Assembly (NCBI RefSeq): GCF_001426545.1
Contig: NZ_LMEZ01000001.1
Span: 611,397-675,396 of the forward strand
Reading direction: 5' to 3'
Source: Mycobacterium sp. Root135
Lineage (GTDB): Bacteria > Actinomycetota > Actinomycetes > Mycobacteriales > Mycobacteriaceae
DNA: 64,000 bases
The position numbers and the translations under genes were made by a program. Numbering within the stretch: the stretch's first letter is position 1; each line of letters opens with the position of its first letter. The notes under the pieces are model-generated. The model was not told where the DNA came from and searched no databases. It saw only the letters and a list, made by a program, of their open reading frames with translations. Shown here piece by piece: positions 11,244 through 24,050 of the stretch.

Positions 11244-11856
11244 GAGAGCCCCTCGACCCAATTGGCGAGTAGCGTCGCGCCCGCGTCGCCACTCTTCTCC
11301 GGATGAAACTGTGTGGCGCACAGCGCGCCGTCCTCCACTGCAGCCAGGAAGGGTACGTGGTGCGTCGCCCACGTCAGCAACGCGCTCTCGTCGCCCTCCC
11401 AGTTCTGGGCGGCATAGGAATGCACGAAGTAGAACCGGGTGTCGGGATCGACGCCCTTGAAGAGCGTGCTGCCCGGCGCCGCGTCGACGACGTTCCACCC
11501 CATGTGCGGGACGACGGGAGCGTCCAAGCGGGTGACCGAGCCGGGCCACTGACCACAGCCGACGCTCTCCACGCCGAATTCGACGCCGCGGCTGAAGAGG
11601 ATCTGCATGCCGACGCAGATGCCCAGCACCGGATGACCCTTGGCCAACCGGTCGGCGACGATCGCGTCACCGTTGACCTCGCGCAGACCCCTCATGCAGG
11701 CCTCGTAGGCGCCGACACCGGGGACCACCAACCCGTCGGCGGCTGCCGCTGCGGCCGGGTCTGACGTCACCTCTACCTCGGCGCCGGTCCGTTCCAGGGC
11801 CCGTTGGGCCGACCGGAGGTTGCCCGAACCATAGTCGAGGACAACGACTTTCGTCG

Positions 11857-11860
<4 letters not shown>
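11240..11860 (-). CDS. hisH: Imidazole glycerol phosphate synthase, glutaminase subunit
   Basis: Class I glutamine amidotransferase that feeds ammonia to HisF. It is 206 aa; the nucleophile Cys lies in GICVGMQ and the His-Glu of the triad in [18 protein letters not shown] is the family N-terminus. The GTG overlaps the hisB stop (GTGA) and GGGGAG lies just upstream. Its gene is separated from hisF by hisA and impA, the usual actinobacterial order. Confidence 0.97.
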
Positions 11861-14914
<3,054 letters not shown>

Positions 14915-14960
14915 GCCGTCTATTGTCCCAGAGCAGACAAATCAGAATCCGGGAGCCGCC

Positions 14961-15383
14961 ATGTCGCCGTCCACCTCGCGAGAAGACCACCCGAACCACG
15001 CCCCTGGCGTGCCGATGATCATGCCGGTCTGGCTCGAGCGCTTCCAGATCAAGTACGTCAACCCGCTGCTCCGACCACTGTCGAAGCGGATGCCGGGATT
15101 CGCGGTGATCACGCATCGCGGCCGCACCTCTGGCAAGGAATACGAGACGATCGTGACGGCCTATCGCAAGGGCGGCGTGCTGGCGATCGGGCTGGTCCAC
15201 GGGAAGACGAACTGGGTCAAGAACGTGCTCGCCGCTGGCGAGGCGGACATCCACGTCGGCCGCAAGGACCTGCACCTGGTGAACCCGCGGGTGCTACCCG
15301 TCGGCACGGTCGACGCGACGCTCCCGCGCATTCCCCAGATGCTGGCCAAGCGGCAGGGCACCTTCGTCGCCGACATCGCCTAG
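14961..15383 (+). CDS. F420-dependent nitroreductase-family (DDN-like) protein
   Basis: 140-aa member of the deazaflavin-dependent nitroreductase family. Residues ~35-60 (PGFAVITHRGRTSGKEYETIV) are the family core, with the RTSGK loop that contacts F420; HGKTNWVKNVLAAGEADI follows. These small proteins use F420H2 to reduce quinones or nitro compounds; the physiological substrate is unknown. The ATG at 14961 has GGGAG upstream. The location next to hisD matches H37Rv Rv1598c. Confidence 0.83.
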   Translation: MSPSTSREDHPNHAPGVPMIMPVWLERFQIKYVNPLLRPLSKRMPGFAVITHRGRTSGKEYETIVTAYRKGGVLAIGLVHGKTNWVKNVLAAGEADIHVGRKDLHLVNPRVLPVGTVDATLPRIPQMLAKRQGTFVADIA

Positions 15384-15388
15384 CCGCC

Positions 15389-16024
15389 ATGGCACTCGAG
15401 ATGTGGCTCGCATTCGTCGTCGCGGCGATCCTGATCGCGATCTCCCCCGGTGCGGGTGCAATTCAGGCGATGGCCACCGGCATGACCCACGGGGTGCGGC
15501 GCGGCTACTGGAGCATCGCCGGCATGGAGGTCGGGCTGATGCTCCAACTGGCGCTGGTCGCCGTCGGGCTCGGCGCCGCGGTGGCCAGCTCGGTCGTCGC
15601 CTTCAACGTCGTCAAGTGGATCGGCGTGCTCTATCTGGTGTACCTCGCGGTGCGGCAATGGCGGTCGGTGACGACCGATCTGCGCACCAAGATCGGGACG
15701 ACGGTCGACGGCGGCCGCCTCAGGCTGTTGACGCGAGGTTTCCTCGTCAACGCCACCAACCCCAAGAGCCTGGTGTTCTTCCTGGCGGTCCTGCCTCAGT
15801 TCGTGGTCCCGACGGCGCCGCTGCTGCCGCAGTATCTTGCGATCGGCATGACGATGGTGGCCGTCGACCTGGTCGTAATGGGCCTGTACACGGGCCTCGC
15901 GGTGCGGCTGGTCGAGTGGCTTCACACCCCTCGCCAACAGACCATTCTCAACCGGGTGTTCTCGGGGCTGTTCGCCACGGCCGCCGTGGTGCTGTCGCTG
16001 ATGCGCCGCTCCGCGACGGCGTGA
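15389..16024 (+). CDS. LysE/RhtB-family amino-acid exporter
   Basis: 211-aa inner-membrane protein with about six hydrophobic helices. The N-terminal helix with ISPGAGAIQAMATG corresponds to the conserved SPGP-type motif of LysE/RhtB translocators, and NATNPKSLVFFLAVLPQFV is the second family block. Exports amino acids or analogues; the substrate cannot be told. It starts five bases after the preceding stop, so the two are probably one transcript. Confidence 0.85.
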   Translation: MALEMWLAFVVAAILIAISPGAGAIQAMATGMTHGVRRGYWSIAGMEVGLMLQLALVAVGLGAAVASSVVAFNVVKWIGVLYLVYLAVRQWRSVTTDLRTKIGTTVDGGRLRLLTRGFLVNATNPKSLVFFLAVLPQFVVPTAPLLPQYLAIGMTMVAVDLVVMGLYTGLAVRLVEWLHTPRQQTILNRVFSGLFATAAVVLSLMRRSATA

Positions 16025-16078
16025 CGACAACGAGAAACTGACGCAGTAGTCTAATTCTGGCAAATGCGCAGCACCGTT

Positions 16079-16097
16079 GGTAAACGTATGTTTATCC
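16079..16097. promoter_or_regulatory. Palindrome upstream of the PGRS-like gene
   Basis: TAAAC-GTAT-GTTTA (16081-16094), extended by partly matching flanks, lies 67-85 bp ahead of the PGRS-like start in a 139-bp gap. Symmetry suggests a protein-binding site; no regulator is known. Confidence 0.3.
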
Positions 16098-16163
16098 AGT
16101 GCGCGTCCCGTGGTACAGGCGTTTAGCCGCCACGGCCAGAATCGATCCGGGAGATCTTCCGTA

Positions 16164-17282
16164 ATGACCACTGCTCCACGAAAGTCCTTGTTCACGGCTG
16201 TGATTGCGGCGGGCATGCTTGCCGCCACCACGTCGGCAACTGCGGCCACGGGGACTTCGCCGTCCGACGGACCCCACGTCACGACGGCGTCGAGCCGGCC
16301 CGTCGTCGCCCCGCTGGTTCAGCCGCCGACACTTTTGGCAAGTATTCAGCCTGCTCCGCAGCCCACCGCGCTGCTAGCCGCCGCGGTGGCTCAGCAGCAG
16401 GCTACCCAACTCCCTGCAGCCGACTTCCACCGCCGCGACGCCTCGCCCGCAGCACCCAACAAGTTCGCCCCCACCGTCCTGGCCGGGCCCGCGACTGCCG
16501 ACGTCGGGGGCGCGGCGCCGCGCGCGACGGGCCAACCGACGGTCCCGAACCAGGCATTTGGCGACGCCATCGGCTCCGTGTATGCGGTATTCGTCTCCAA
16601 CGGGGGGCCGGGCCAGAACGGCGGACTGCTCGTCGGCAACGGCGGACCCGGATTGCTGCCTGGACAGGCCGGCGGCAACGGCGGACTGCTGCTCGGCAAC
16701 GGCGGCGACGGGGCAGGTGGAGCCCGCGGCGGCTTCGGCGGCAACGGCGGCAACGCGGGCCTGTTCGGCAACGGCGGCAAGGGCGGCACGGGATCGTTCA
16801 GCATCGTCGCCTTCGGACCTGCCAACGCGGGCCGGGGCGGAAACGGCGGCAACGGCGGACTCATCGCCGGAACCGGCGGCGCCGGAGGGGACGGTGGCGT
16901 CGCATACAGCGCCAGCGCCAGCGGCACTGTCAGCGGCACCGCGAGTGGCGGCGCGGGCGGCGCAGGTGGCCGGGGCGGGCTCACCTCCGGCGACGGCGGC
17001 AAGGGTGGCGCTGGCGGCGAGGCCAACAGCGCCGCAGGATTCGCCGGCGGCGGCACCGGCGGCGCGGGTGGTGCGTCGGGACGCAGTGGAACGGGCGGCA
17101 CCGGCGGGGCCGGCGGCACCGCAACGGGCACCACGGGTGCACGCGGTGGAGCCGGTGGTCAGGGTGGCGACACCACCGCGGGCAAGGGCGGCAAGGGTGG
17201 CACCGGTGGAAGCGCCACCTCGACGACCGGATCGGCGGCCAAGGGTGACGACGGAGCCGACGGCAAGGGCACCGTCGGCTGA
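16164..17282 (+). CDS. Secreted PGRS-like glycine-rich protein without PE domain
   Basis: 372 aa. Residues 1-32 look like a Sec signal peptide (basic TTAPRKS, then LFTAVIAAGMLAA, then small residues). A Pro/Ala-rich linker (~33-130) follows, with QPTVPNQAFGDAIGSVYAVF at its end, then about 230 residues of GGxGG repeats (for example GNGGNAGLFGNGGKGG). The repeats are of PE_PGRS type, but the ~100-residue PE domain with its YxxxD/E secretion motif is absent. The ATG at 16164 puts the signal peptide at the N-terminus. Function unknown; a cell-surface role is inferred. Confidence 0.8.
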   Translation: MTTAPRKSLFTAVIAAGMLAATTSATAATGTSPSDGPHVTTASSRPVVAPLVQPPTLLASIQPAPQPTALLAAAVAQQQATQLPAADFHRRDASPAAPNKFAPTVLAGPATADVGGAAPRATGQPTVPNQAFGDAIGSVYAVFVSNGGPGQNGGLLVGNGGPGLLPGQAGGNGGLLLGNGGDGAGGARGGFGGNGGNAGLFGNGGKGGTGSFSIVAFGPANAGRGGNGGNGGLIAGTGGAGGDGGVAYSASASGTVSGTASGGAGGAGGRGGLTSGDGGKGGAGGEANSAAGFAGGGTGGAGGASGRSGTGGTGGAGGTATGTTGARGGAGGQGGDTTAGKGGKGGTGGSATSTTGSAAKGDDGADGKGTVG

Positions 17283-17286
17283 CGAG

Positions 17287-17781
17287 CTACTTGCAGCGCT
17301 CGATGACGGCGTTGTTCTGGGTGTCCGCCGTGCGCAGCCGGGCCGCTTGCTCCGGATCGGTGTTCGGCGATCCCGCGGTGGCAGCCGCGCCGATGTCGAG
17401 AAGCGTGTTGGCAAACTCCTTGACGGCGCCGGCCAGCTCGGTCGGCGTCGCGGGGTTCAGGCGGCTGATCAGGTACTGGCCGCCGTCGGACAGCGACACC
17501 CGCGCATTGGCCGCGACGGCGAGGGACCCGGCGACGTCGGCTTCACCGCCGGGGATCTGAAGGTTCGTGTTGAGCGACACGCCCCTGCGCACCAGATCGG
17601 TTGCGGCACAGATTGCGGTCTTCGCGTCGGTCTGCTGGGCGGCGGTGTAGGTCGGCTCGGCGGGGCCACTCGACGCGGGCCGCAACACCGCCCACGCGCC
17701 AAGGCCGACGGCGATCACCGACAGGACCAGGGCGACGATGGGGATGACGCGCTGCGTGGAGGGCTGTTCGCTGGTCGACAT
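17287..17781 (-). CDS. Conserved mycobacterial membrane-anchored protein, function unknown
   Basis: 164 aa: a short cytoplasmic N-terminus (STSEQPSTQR), one strong transmembrane helix at residues ~12-33 (VIPIVALVLSVIAVGLGAWAVL), then an extracytoplasmic domain with two cysteines (in TAICAATD and near the end, VIERCK) that could pair. The domain is probably helical. Convergent with the PGRS-like gene, only four bases apart, and downstream of nadC in the same orientation. I recognise no catalytic motif. Confidence 0.7.
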   Translation of the reverse strand: MSTSEQPSTQRVIPIVALVLSVIAVGLGAWAVLRPASSGPAEPTYTAAQQTDAKTAICAATDLVRRGVSLNTNLQIPGGEADVAGSLAVAANARVSLSDGGQYLISRLNPATPTELAGAVKEFANTLLDIGAAATAGSPNTDPEQAARLRTADTQNNAVIERCK

Positions 17782-17802
17782 GGCTGCAGCCTAGCTGGCT
17801 AA

Positions 17803-18669
17803 CTACAGATCGAGGCCGACGTCGAGAACCCGGACGGAATGGGTGAGCGCGCCGACGGCGAGAAAGTCGACGCCGGTGCCCGCATAGGCGGCGGCGTTGT
17901 CGAGCGAGAGATTGCCCGACGACTCCAGCAGAACCCCGGGGGCGGAGGCCGCGCGCCGCTGCACCGCCATCTGCGTCATCCAGACGGGGAAGTTGTCCAG
18001 CAGCACCAGCGGCGCGACGCCGAGGTCCTCGCCGAGGATCTGGTCGAGCTGTTCGAGCGAGTCGACCTCGACCTCCACCGGGACGTCGGGGGCCATCTCG
18101 CGGACGGCGTGCAGTGCCGCCACCACCGAACCGGCCGCGGCGACGTGGTTGTCCTTGATCAACGCCGCGTCCCCGAGGCCCATCCGGTGGTTGACGCCCC
18201 CGCCGACCCGCACCGCGTACTTCTGCAGCACCCGAAGCCCGGGAAGGGTCTTGCGGGTGTCGCGAATCTTGGCGCCGGTGCCCTCGACGGCCTCGACCCA
18301 CGCAGCGGTGGTGCTGGCGATGCCGGACAGGTGGCACACCAGATTCAACATGGTGCGTTCGGCGGTCAGCAGTCCCCGGGTCGGCGCCTCCAGCACCAGC
18401 ATGGCGTCGCCGGGCTCCAGGCGCGTTCCGTCGGCGACGCGGGACAGCACCCCGTACTCGCCCTGGCCGATCACCTGGTCGAGGACCAGCAGTGCGACGT
18501 CGACGCCCGCGGCGACCCCGCTCTGCCTGCTCACCATGGCGGCCTTCGTCGTGGCGTCGGCGGCGACGGTCGCCAGCGACGTCACGTCCGGCCCGTAGCG
18601 TAGGTCCTCGGCGAGGCCGCGTTCGACGGCCGCTAGTGCTTCGGCGCGTTCGTCGTCGGTCAGAGTCAT
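17803..18669 (-). CDS. nadC: Nicotinate-nucleotide pyrophosphorylase (quinolinate PRTase)
   Basis: Makes nicotinate mononucleotide from quinolinate and PRPP. It is 288 aa; TERTMLNLVCHLSGIAS, RDTRKTLPGLRVLQKYAV and GGGVNHRMGL carry the substrate-binding Arg/Lys/His residues, and LLESSGNLSLDN is the C-terminal phosphate-binding block. The ATG shares one base with the nadB stop (TGATG), so nadB and nadC are coupled. A longer frame upstream is inside nadB. Confidence 0.97.
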   Translation of the reverse strand: MTLTDDERAEALAAVERGLAEDLRYGPDVTSLATVAADATTKAAMVSRQSGVAAGVDVALLVLDQVIGQGEYGVLSRVADGTRLEPGDAMLVLEAPTRGLLTAERTMLNLVCHLSGIASTTAAWVEAVEGTGAKIRDTRKTLPGLRVLQKYAVRVGGGVNHRMGLGDAALIKDNHVAAAGSVVAALHAVREMAPDVPVEVEVDSLEQLDQILGEDLGVAPLVLLDNFPVWMTQMAVQRRAASAPGVLLESSGNLSLDNAAAYAGTGVDFLAVGALTHSVRVLDVGLDL

Positions 18670-20222
18670 CAGCAGCACACCTCGGCGTCGAGTCGGACAT
18701 TGGCGCTCACCGCACGCGCCGGGTCGATGTCGGGATGGTCGGCGCGGTGGTGGCATCCCCGCGACTCGCGCCGAGCCAGCGCGGCCGCCACGACCACCGA
18801 CGCGGTGGCGGTCAGCGCGGCATCCTCGAAGGCGTTGCGTGAGTCCATGTTTCGTGGTTGGGCGGTGTCGATAAGCTCGGCAACCCGACTCAACCCCTCG
18901 GCGTTGCGCACGACCGAGGCGTTGCGCGTCATGGCGCGTTGCAGCTCCGCCCGGTCCGACGCCACCCTGGCGACGGGTTCGACGTCGGCGCGGGGAGCGC
19001 CGGAGTCCGCGGCGTGTTCGGCGGCAGCCGCGCCGGCCCGACGGCCGACGACCAGACCTTCGAGCAGGCTGTTCGACGCCAACCGGTTGGCGCCGTGCAT
19101 CCCGGTGCGGGCCACCTCGCCAGCGGCGAAGAGTCCCGCCAATTCGGTACGCCCGTACACGTCGGTGACGACGCCTCCACAGCTGTAGTGCGCACCGGGT
19201 ACCACCGGGATCAACGCCGAGGTGGCGTCGACGCCGACGGCGAGGCAGGCGGCGTTGACGGTGGGGAATCTGCGGGCGAAGTCGGGGACGGCGCGCGCGT
19301 CGAGGTAGACGCAGGGGTCACCGGTCATGGTCAGGCGTTCGTCGACCGCCGCCGCCACCACGTCGCGCGGCGCGAGGTCGCCCATGGGGTGAACGCCTGC
19401 CGTCACCGAATCGCCGCGGGCATCGACGAGCACCGCGCCTTCGCCGCGAAGGGCCTCGGTGATCAGCGGTCGCCGACCCCCTGCGTTCCCGGTGAAGAGC
19501 ATGGTCGGGTGGAACTGGATGAATTCGACGTCGCCGACGGGCAGACCGGCCCACAGGGCAAGGGCGATGCCGTCGCCCGTGGACCCCTCCGGATTGGTCG
19601 TCGCCGAGTACAGGTGGCCGAGGCCGCCGGTGGCGAGGATGACCGAAGGGGCATGGATCACCCCGAGGCCGTCCTGGCTGAGGACGAGCACCCCCGTGAC
19701 GGCGTCGCCATCGCGAACGATTTGCAGCGCAACGTGATTCAGCCGGACGTCCAGGGTGTCGGCGGCGTGGTCGAGCGCTCGCTGGACTTCTGCCCCGGTC
19801 GCGTCCCCGCCGGCGTGGACGATGCGGCGACGGGAGTGTCCGCCTTCGCGCGTCAGCGACCACCGGCCCGGCGCCGACTCGTCGAACCGGGCACCGAAGT
19901 CGACGAGTTCTGCGACCGCGGGGTATCCGTCGGCGACGACGGACGTCACCGCCTCTGGGTCGCACAGGCCTCCGCCCGCGGCGATGGTGTCGGCGACGTG
20001 CGCCTCGACGCTGTCGTCGGTGCGCGGCACTACGACGGCGATGCCGCCCTGGGCGTAGAACGTCGCGGTCGCACCCTCGGCGCGAGATGCCTTGCTGAGC
20101 ACCACGACCCGGCTGCCACTACGGTGCGCCGCCAGGGCCGCGGCCAATCCGGCGACACCGGTGCCGACGACGACGACGTCGGCCCGCTGCTGCCACAGGC
20201 CGGAACCGCCGCAGCCCGTCAT
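18669..20222 (-). CDS. nadB: L-aspartate oxidase
   Basis: FAD enzyme oxidising L-aspartate to iminoaspartate, the substrate of NadA. It is 517 aa. The FAD-binding Rossmann motif [17 protein letters not shown] is at residues ~16-32; [19 protein letters not shown] and [10 protein letters not shown] are active-site blocks, and [18 protein letters not shown] is the second FAD block. The ATG overlaps the nadA stop (ATGA). Middle gene of nadA-nadB-nadC. Confidence 0.97.
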   Translation of the reverse strand: MTGCGGSGLWQQRADVVVVGTGVAGLAAALAAHRSGSRVVVLSKASRAEGATATFYAQGGIAVVVPRTDDSVEAHVADTIAAGGGLCDPEAVTSVVADGYPAVAELVDFGARFDESAPGRWSLTREGGHSRRRIVHAGGDATGAEVQRALDHAADTLDVRLNHVALQIVRDGDAVTGVLVLSQDGLGVIHAPSVILATGGLGHLYSATTNPEGSTGDGIALALWAGLPVGDVEFIQFHPTMLFTGNAGGRRPLITEALRGEGAVLVDARGDSVTAGVHPMGDLAPRDVVAAAVDERLTMTGDPCVYLDARAVPDFARRFPTVNAACLAVGVDATSALIPVVPGAHYSCGGVVTDVYGRTELAGLFAAGEVARTGMHGANRLASNSLLEGLVVGRRAGAAAAEHAADSGAPRADVEPVARVASDRAELQRAMTRNASVVRNAEGLSRVAELIDTAQPRNMDSRNAFEDAALTATASVVVAAALARRESRGCHHRADHPDIDPARAVSANVRLDAEVCC

Positions 20223-21244
20223 TCTCCGCCGCCGGGCTGCCCGATCTCGATCATGCGCTGCACGCTGAGGCGACCCGCGGCGGCGACCTCTGGGTCGACG
20301 TGCACCTCGTCGGCACCCTCCACCAGGCATCGCAGCAACGCGGCGGGGGTGATCATCTTCATGTACGTGCAGGATGCCCGGTCGTTCACGGCCTGGAAGT
20401 CGACTTCCGGTGCGGCACGGCGCAATTGGTGCAACATGCCGATCTCGGTTGCCACCAGCACCTGGCGGGCGCTGGTCTTGCGGGCGGCGTCGAGCATGCC
20501 TCCCGTGGACAGGATCTTCACGCGGTCGTCGGGGACGGCGCCTTCTCCGGCTAGGTACAGCGCGGAGGTGGCGCAGCCGCACTCCGGGTGGACGTAGAGC
20601 TCGGCGTCCGGGTGGGCCTTGGCCTGGGCGGCGAGTTCGTCGCCGTTGATGCCGGCGTGCACGTGGCACTCACCGGCCCACACGTGCAGGTTCTTGCGGC
20701 CGGTGATCCGACGGACGTGCGCGCCGAGGAACTGGTCGGGGCAGAAGAGCACTTCGCGGTCCTCCGGGATGGAGGCCACCACCTCGACCGCGTTGGACGA
20801 CGTGCAGCAGATGTCGGTCAGCGCCTTCACGGCCGCGGTGGTGTTGACATACGAAACCACCACCGCGTCGGGGAACTCGTCCTTCCAGGCCCGAAGGTCG
20901 TCGGCGGTGATCGAGTCGGCCAACGAGCACCCGGCCCGCTGATCCGGGATCAGCACCGTCTTCTCGGGGCTGAGGATCTTGGCGGTCTCGGCCATGAAGT
21001 GCACCCCGCAGAACACGATCGTGTCCTCGGCCACCTCGGAGGCGATCCTGGACAGTGCCAGCGAGTCCCCGACGTGGTCGGCCACGTCCTGGATCGCGGG
21101 CAACTGATAGTTGTGCGCGAGAAGGGTGGCGCCGCGCTGGTTGGCGAGGCGTCGCACTTCGGCCGCCCAGGCCTCGTCGGCGACGACGCCGCCGTAGCCG
21201 GTGGGACCGTTCGTGATCTGCGCGGTGAGATCCAATACCGTCAT
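20219..21244 (-). CDS. nadA: Quinolinate synthase
   Basis: [4Fe-4S] enzyme that condenses iminoaspartate with dihydroxyacetone phosphate. It is 341 aa. Conserved blocks include [20 protein letters not shown] (substrate His/Tyr), [14 protein letters not shown], and cysteine-bearing HPECGCA; three cluster cysteines should come from separate regions, and candidates in [15 protein letters not shown] and [10 protein letters not shown] are visible. The ATG has a strong AAAGGAG site. It heads the nadABC run and faces the divergent nrtR gene across an operator-like palindrome. Confidence 0.97.
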   Translation of the reverse strand: MTVLDLTAQITNGPTGYGGVVADEAWAAEVRRLANQRGATLLAHNYQLPAIQDVADHVGDSLALSRIASEVAEDTIVFCGVHFMAETAKILSPEKTVLIPDQRAGCSLADSITADDLRAWKDEFPDAVVVSYVNTTAAVKALTDICCTSSNAVEVVASIPEDREVLFCPDQFLGAHVRRITGRKNLHVWAGECHVHAGINGDELAAQAKAHPDAELYVHPECGCATSALYLAGEGAVPDDRVKILSTGGMLDAARKTSARQVLVATEIGMLHQLRRAAPEVDFQAVNDRASCTYMKMITPAALLRCLVEGADEVHVDPEVAAAGRLSVQRMIEIGQPGGGE

Positions 21245-21254
21245 GGCCGCTCCT

Positions 21255-21284
21255 TTGATCCTGACGGGGTTTTCGACTTATGAT
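21255..21284 (+). promoter_or_regulatory. Promoter of the NrtR-type regulator gene
   Basis: TTGATC (21255-21260) and TATGAT (21279-21284), with 18 bases between, make a good SigA-type promoter. The predicted transcript would begin at about 21291-21292, exactly at the second ATG, so the mRNA would be leaderless. Confidence 0.6.
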
Positions 21285-21291
21285 CGAAAAC
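21269..21291. promoter_or_regulatory. Operator-like inverted repeat between nadA and nrtR
   Basis: GTTTTCGA at 21269-21276 and TCGAAAAC at 21284-21291 are perfect 8-bp arms around seven bases. The site covers the -10 of the regulator promoter and lies 25 bp upstream of the nadA start, well placed to repress both directions. Likely target of the adjacent NrtR protein; this is inferred from position and symmetry. Confidence 0.65.
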
Positions 21292-21984
21292 ATGCCCAAT
21301 ATTAGCACTGCGCACGAGGTGCTGGCCGTCGTGTTTCAAGTTCGGCAGCTCGCAACCCCAAATCCGCAGCTCAGCGTGTTGCTATGGGAGCGAGCCATGG
21401 AACCCGAGCGCGGCGCGTGGTCGCTGCCCGGCGGACGCCTGCGACACGACGAAGACATGACCAGTTCGGTTCGACGTCAACTCGCCGAGAAGGTCGACCT
21501 GCGCGAACTGACTCACCTCGAGCAACTCGCGGTGTTCTCCGACCCGGACAGGGTGCCCGGGCCGCGCACCATCGCCTCGACGTTCCTCGGCTTGGTGCCA
21601 TCCCCCGCGACCCCCGAGTTGCCGCCCGACACCCGGTGGCACCCGGTGAACGCCCTGCCGCCGATGGCGTTCGACCACCGTCCGATGATCACCCACGCCC
21701 ACGCCAGGCTGATCGCCAAGCTGTCCTATACCAACATTGGATTTGCCTTGGCGCCAAGGGAATTCGCACTGTCGACCTTGAAGGACGTCTACGACGCCGC
21801 GCTCGGCTACCAGGTCGACGCGACCAATCTGCAGCGCGTCCTCGCGCGGCGCGGCGTCATCGTCCCGACCGGCACGACCGCGAAATCGGGTCGAAGCGGT
21901 GGCCGACCCGCCGCCATGTACCGCTTCACCGAAGCGCAGTACCGCGTCACCGACGAGTTCGCCGCGCTACGTCCCCCGACGTGA
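21292..21984 (+). CDS. nrtR: NrtR-type Nudix/winged-helix regulator of NAD synthesis
   Basis: 230 aa. The N-terminal ~140 residues are Nudix-like (VLLWERAMEPERGAWSLPGGRLRHDEDMTSSVRRQLAEKV) but the catalytic Nudix box REXXEE is degenerate, as expected for a sensor; the C-terminal part (TLKDVYDAALGYQVDATNLQRVL and GRPAAMYRF) is a winged helix. NrtR proteins bind ADP-ribose or related NAD metabolites and repress NAD genes; the mycobacterial member controls nadABC. Start: the ATG at 21292 coincides with the predicted transcript start, whereas the ATG at 21280 lies in the -10/operator, so the shorter form is preferred. Confidence 0.87.
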   Translation: MPNISTAHEVLAVVFQVRQLATPNPQLSVLLWERAMEPERGAWSLPGGRLRHDEDMTSSVRRQLAEKVDLRELTHLEQLAVFSDPDRVPGPRTIASTFLGLVPSPATPELPPDTRWHPVNALPPMAFDHRPMITHAHARLIAKLSYTNIGFALAPREFALSTLKDVYDAALGYQVDATNLQRVLARRGVIVPTGTTAKSGRSGGRPAAMYRFTEAQYRVTDEFAALRPPT

Positions 21985-22047
21985 TGCCGCCGACATGGCA
22001 AACACGCCTTAATTGGCTTTGACGACCACGTGACCCACAATGGCCGG

Positions 22048-23400
22048 ATGGACTCAGGCAGTGCTGCCGTCTCGACCGGTGCCGAATGGATCGGACGCCC
22101 GACTCACGAAGAGCTGCGGCGCAAGACCGTTCCGCTGCGGCCCGAAGCGGATCCGTTCTACCTCCCACCTGCGGGATTCGAGCACGCCAAGGCGGGCACC
22201 GTGCTGCGGTCCCGCGACGTCGAGCTCGCCTTCCTCGGCCTGATCCCCCAGAAATTGGCCGCCACCCAGCTGCTCTACCGCTCGACGGACCTCAACGGTC
22301 TCGCGCAGGCCGTCGCTACGACGGTCGTGGTGCCCGCCGACCGGCCCGCGGGCAGCAAGGGACCGATCCTGTCCTACCAATGCGCGATCGACGCCGTCGC
22401 AAGCAGCTGTTTCCCGTCCTACGCCCTGCGGCGCGGCGCCAAGGCCACCGGAGCACTCGCGCAGGTCGAGTTCCTGCTGGTCTCCGCAGCCCTCGCCGAA
22501 GGGTGGGCGGTGTCCATTCCCGACCACGAGGGGCCGCTCGGCATCTGGGGCGCCCCCTACGAACCCGGCTATCACGTGCTCGACGGTCTGAGGGCCGCGC
22601 TGAACACCGAGGCCCTCAACCTGTCCCCCGAGGCGCCCATGGGGCTCTGGGGCTATTCGGGCGGCGGACTGGCCACCGCGTGGGCCACCGAGGTCCACGC
22701 GACCTACGCGCCCGAACTCAACCTCGTCGGCGCCGTCCTCGGCTCACCCGTCGGAGACCTCGGCCACACCTTCCGCCGACTCAACGGCAGTTTCTTCTCC
22801 GGCCTGCCCGCCCTGGTGGTCGCCGCGCTCTCCCACGTCTACCCGGGCCTCGACCGCGTGATCAACGAACACGTCACCGTCGAAGGCAAGGCCATGCTGA
22901 CCGACATCCAGCAGATGACGACCGCGCAGGCCGTCGTCAAGCTGATCCGCAAGGACATGGGCAACATGGTCGACGAGCCGTTGGAGAACATCCTCCGAAC
23001 CCCCGAGGTGCAACACGTCTTCGACAGCATCAAACTCGGCACCGCCGCGCCAAGCATCCCGGTGCTCGTCGTACAGGCCGTCCACGACCGCATCGTGTCC
23101 GTGGAAGACATCGACGAACTGACCGAGACCTACACCAGCGGCGGCGCGGACGTCACCTACCACCGCGACATGCTCAGCGAGCACATGCTGCTGCACCCGC
23201 TGTCGGCCCCGATGACGCTGCGCTGGTTGCGGGACCGGTTCGCCGGACGGCCGTCGAGCAGCAAGCGGGCCAGGACCAAGTGGCCGACGATGCTGAACCC
23301 GTCCACCTACCGGGGAATGCTCCGGCTCGGCCTCATTTCGGCAAAGGTGGCCACGGGTCGGAAGGTGGATCGGCTACCGCTGTCGGAGCTGGACCGGTAG
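22048..23400 (+). CDS. Lipase-like alpha/beta hydrolase (secretory lipase family)
   Basis: 450 aa, similar to the H37Rv Rv1592c product. The nucleophile elbow is [11 protein letters not shown], with the catalytic Ser in GYSGG; candidate acid and His are in [10 protein letters not shown] and [26 protein letters not shown] and ISIPDHEG-like VSIPDHEGP are family blocks. No classical signal peptide is visible. Start: the ATG at 22048 gives a length like the homologue; a GTG at 22030 is the alternative. Substrate unknown, probably an acyl ester. Its 3' end overlaps the convergent DUF2567 gene by about 68 bp. Confidence 0.83.
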   Translation: MDSGSAAVSTGAEWIGRPTHEELRRKTVPLRPEADPFYLPPAGFEHAKAGTVLRSRDVELAFLGLIPQKLAATQLLYRSTDLNGLAQAVATTVVVPADRPAGSKGPILSYQCAIDAVASSCFPSYALRRGAKATGALAQVEFLLVSAALAEGWAVSIPDHEGPLGIWGAPYEPGYHVLDGLRAALNTEALNLSPEAPMGLWGYSGGGLATAWATEVHATYAPELNLVGAVLGSPVGDLGHTFRRLNGSFFSGLPALVVAALSHVYPGLDRVINEHVTVEGKAMLTDIQQMTTAQAVVKLIRKDMGNMVDEPLENILRTPEVQHVFDSIKLGTAAPSIPVLVVQAVHDRIVSVEDIDELTETYTSGGADVTYHRDMLSEHMLLHPLSAPMTLRWLRDRFAGRPSSSKRARTKWPTMLNPSTYRGMLRLGLISAKVATGRKVDRLPLSELDR

Positions 23401-24016
23401 CCGAAACGTTGGCCGGACCGACCAGGTAGGCCACCTCGACGGGCGGCCACGCACCGAGATCGTCGCGTTTGGTCGACAGCGCACAGATCGCGTAGACCAG
23501 TGCGGCCACCCCCGCGGGGATGACGAGCGACGCCGCGATCTGAAACGGGCCGTGGCCGAAGAAGACCGCGGGCGCTTCGTGGACGTAGAACACGCGATGC
23601 TCGGGAGTGACCGGGGCCGTTGCCACGTCGACCACGCCGTGGCGCCAACGGGCCACCACCGCACCGACACCGGCCGCAGCACCCGCCGCCGCGAGTGAAC
23701 CGATCGACAGCGCGCCGACCATCACGGGTCCACGATGCGGCCGCCACTGCCACGCCGCGACCGCGGCCGTCACGGCCATCACGAACAGCAACCCGGTCAT
23801 GACGAAGGCGCCGAGGAACAGCAGGTCGGACTCGTCGCCGACGTAGCCCCGTATCCGGTCGCCCGCCTTGGTCAGGGCGATCACCAGGTTGATCGGCGGC
23901 GCCAGAAACGCCCACGTCACCCCGATGAGGACGCCGACGCCGACGAGGGCGAGCACCACTCGGATCGCCGCCTGCAGATGCGAAAGACGAGGTGGCGCAA
24001 TCGTGTTCGTGCTCAC
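23333..24016 (-). CDS. DUF2567 membrane protein
   Basis: 227 aa with four hydrophobic segments (residues ~20-45, 67-90, 100-122 and 155-178) and a Pro-rich tail ([20 protein letters not shown]). The [22 protein letters not shown] region after the first helix is characteristic of this mycobacterial family (Rv1591 position). The GTG at 24016 begins STNTIAPP; a TTG eight codons upstream is less likely. Lies directly after bsaP. Function unknown. Confidence 0.75.
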   Translation of the reverse strand: MSTNTIAPPRLSHLQAAIRVVLALVGVGVLIGVTWAFLAPPINLVIALTKAGDRIRGYVGDESDLLFLGAFVMTGLLFVMAVTAAVAAWQWRPHRGPVMVGALSIGSLAAAGAAAGVGAVVARWRHGVVDVATAPVTPEHRVFYVHEAPAVFFGHGPFQIAASLVIPAGVAALVYAICALSTKRDDLGAWPPVEVAYLVGPANVSATGPAPTAVADPPSDPWPPLPK

Positions 24017-24026
24017 CGCTGTGCCT

Positions 24027-24050
24027 TGCTCTTCGCGCAAGCGCTCATCG
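24027..24050 (-). repeat. 24-bp repeat at a gene junction, copy 2 (bsaP/DUF2567)
   Basis: Exact 24-base match to 8884-8907. As in copy 1, the minus-strand sequence begins with the last Arg codon and TGA stop of the upstream gene (here bsaP) and runs into the leader of the next gene. Confidence 0.75.

Noticed and set aside
16374..17414. Minus-strand frames across the PGRS region, and the idea of a CRISPR or tandem-repeat array
   Set aside because: The repeats are irregular GGxGG codons, not spaced identical units. Antisense frames are Pro/Ala-rich shadows.
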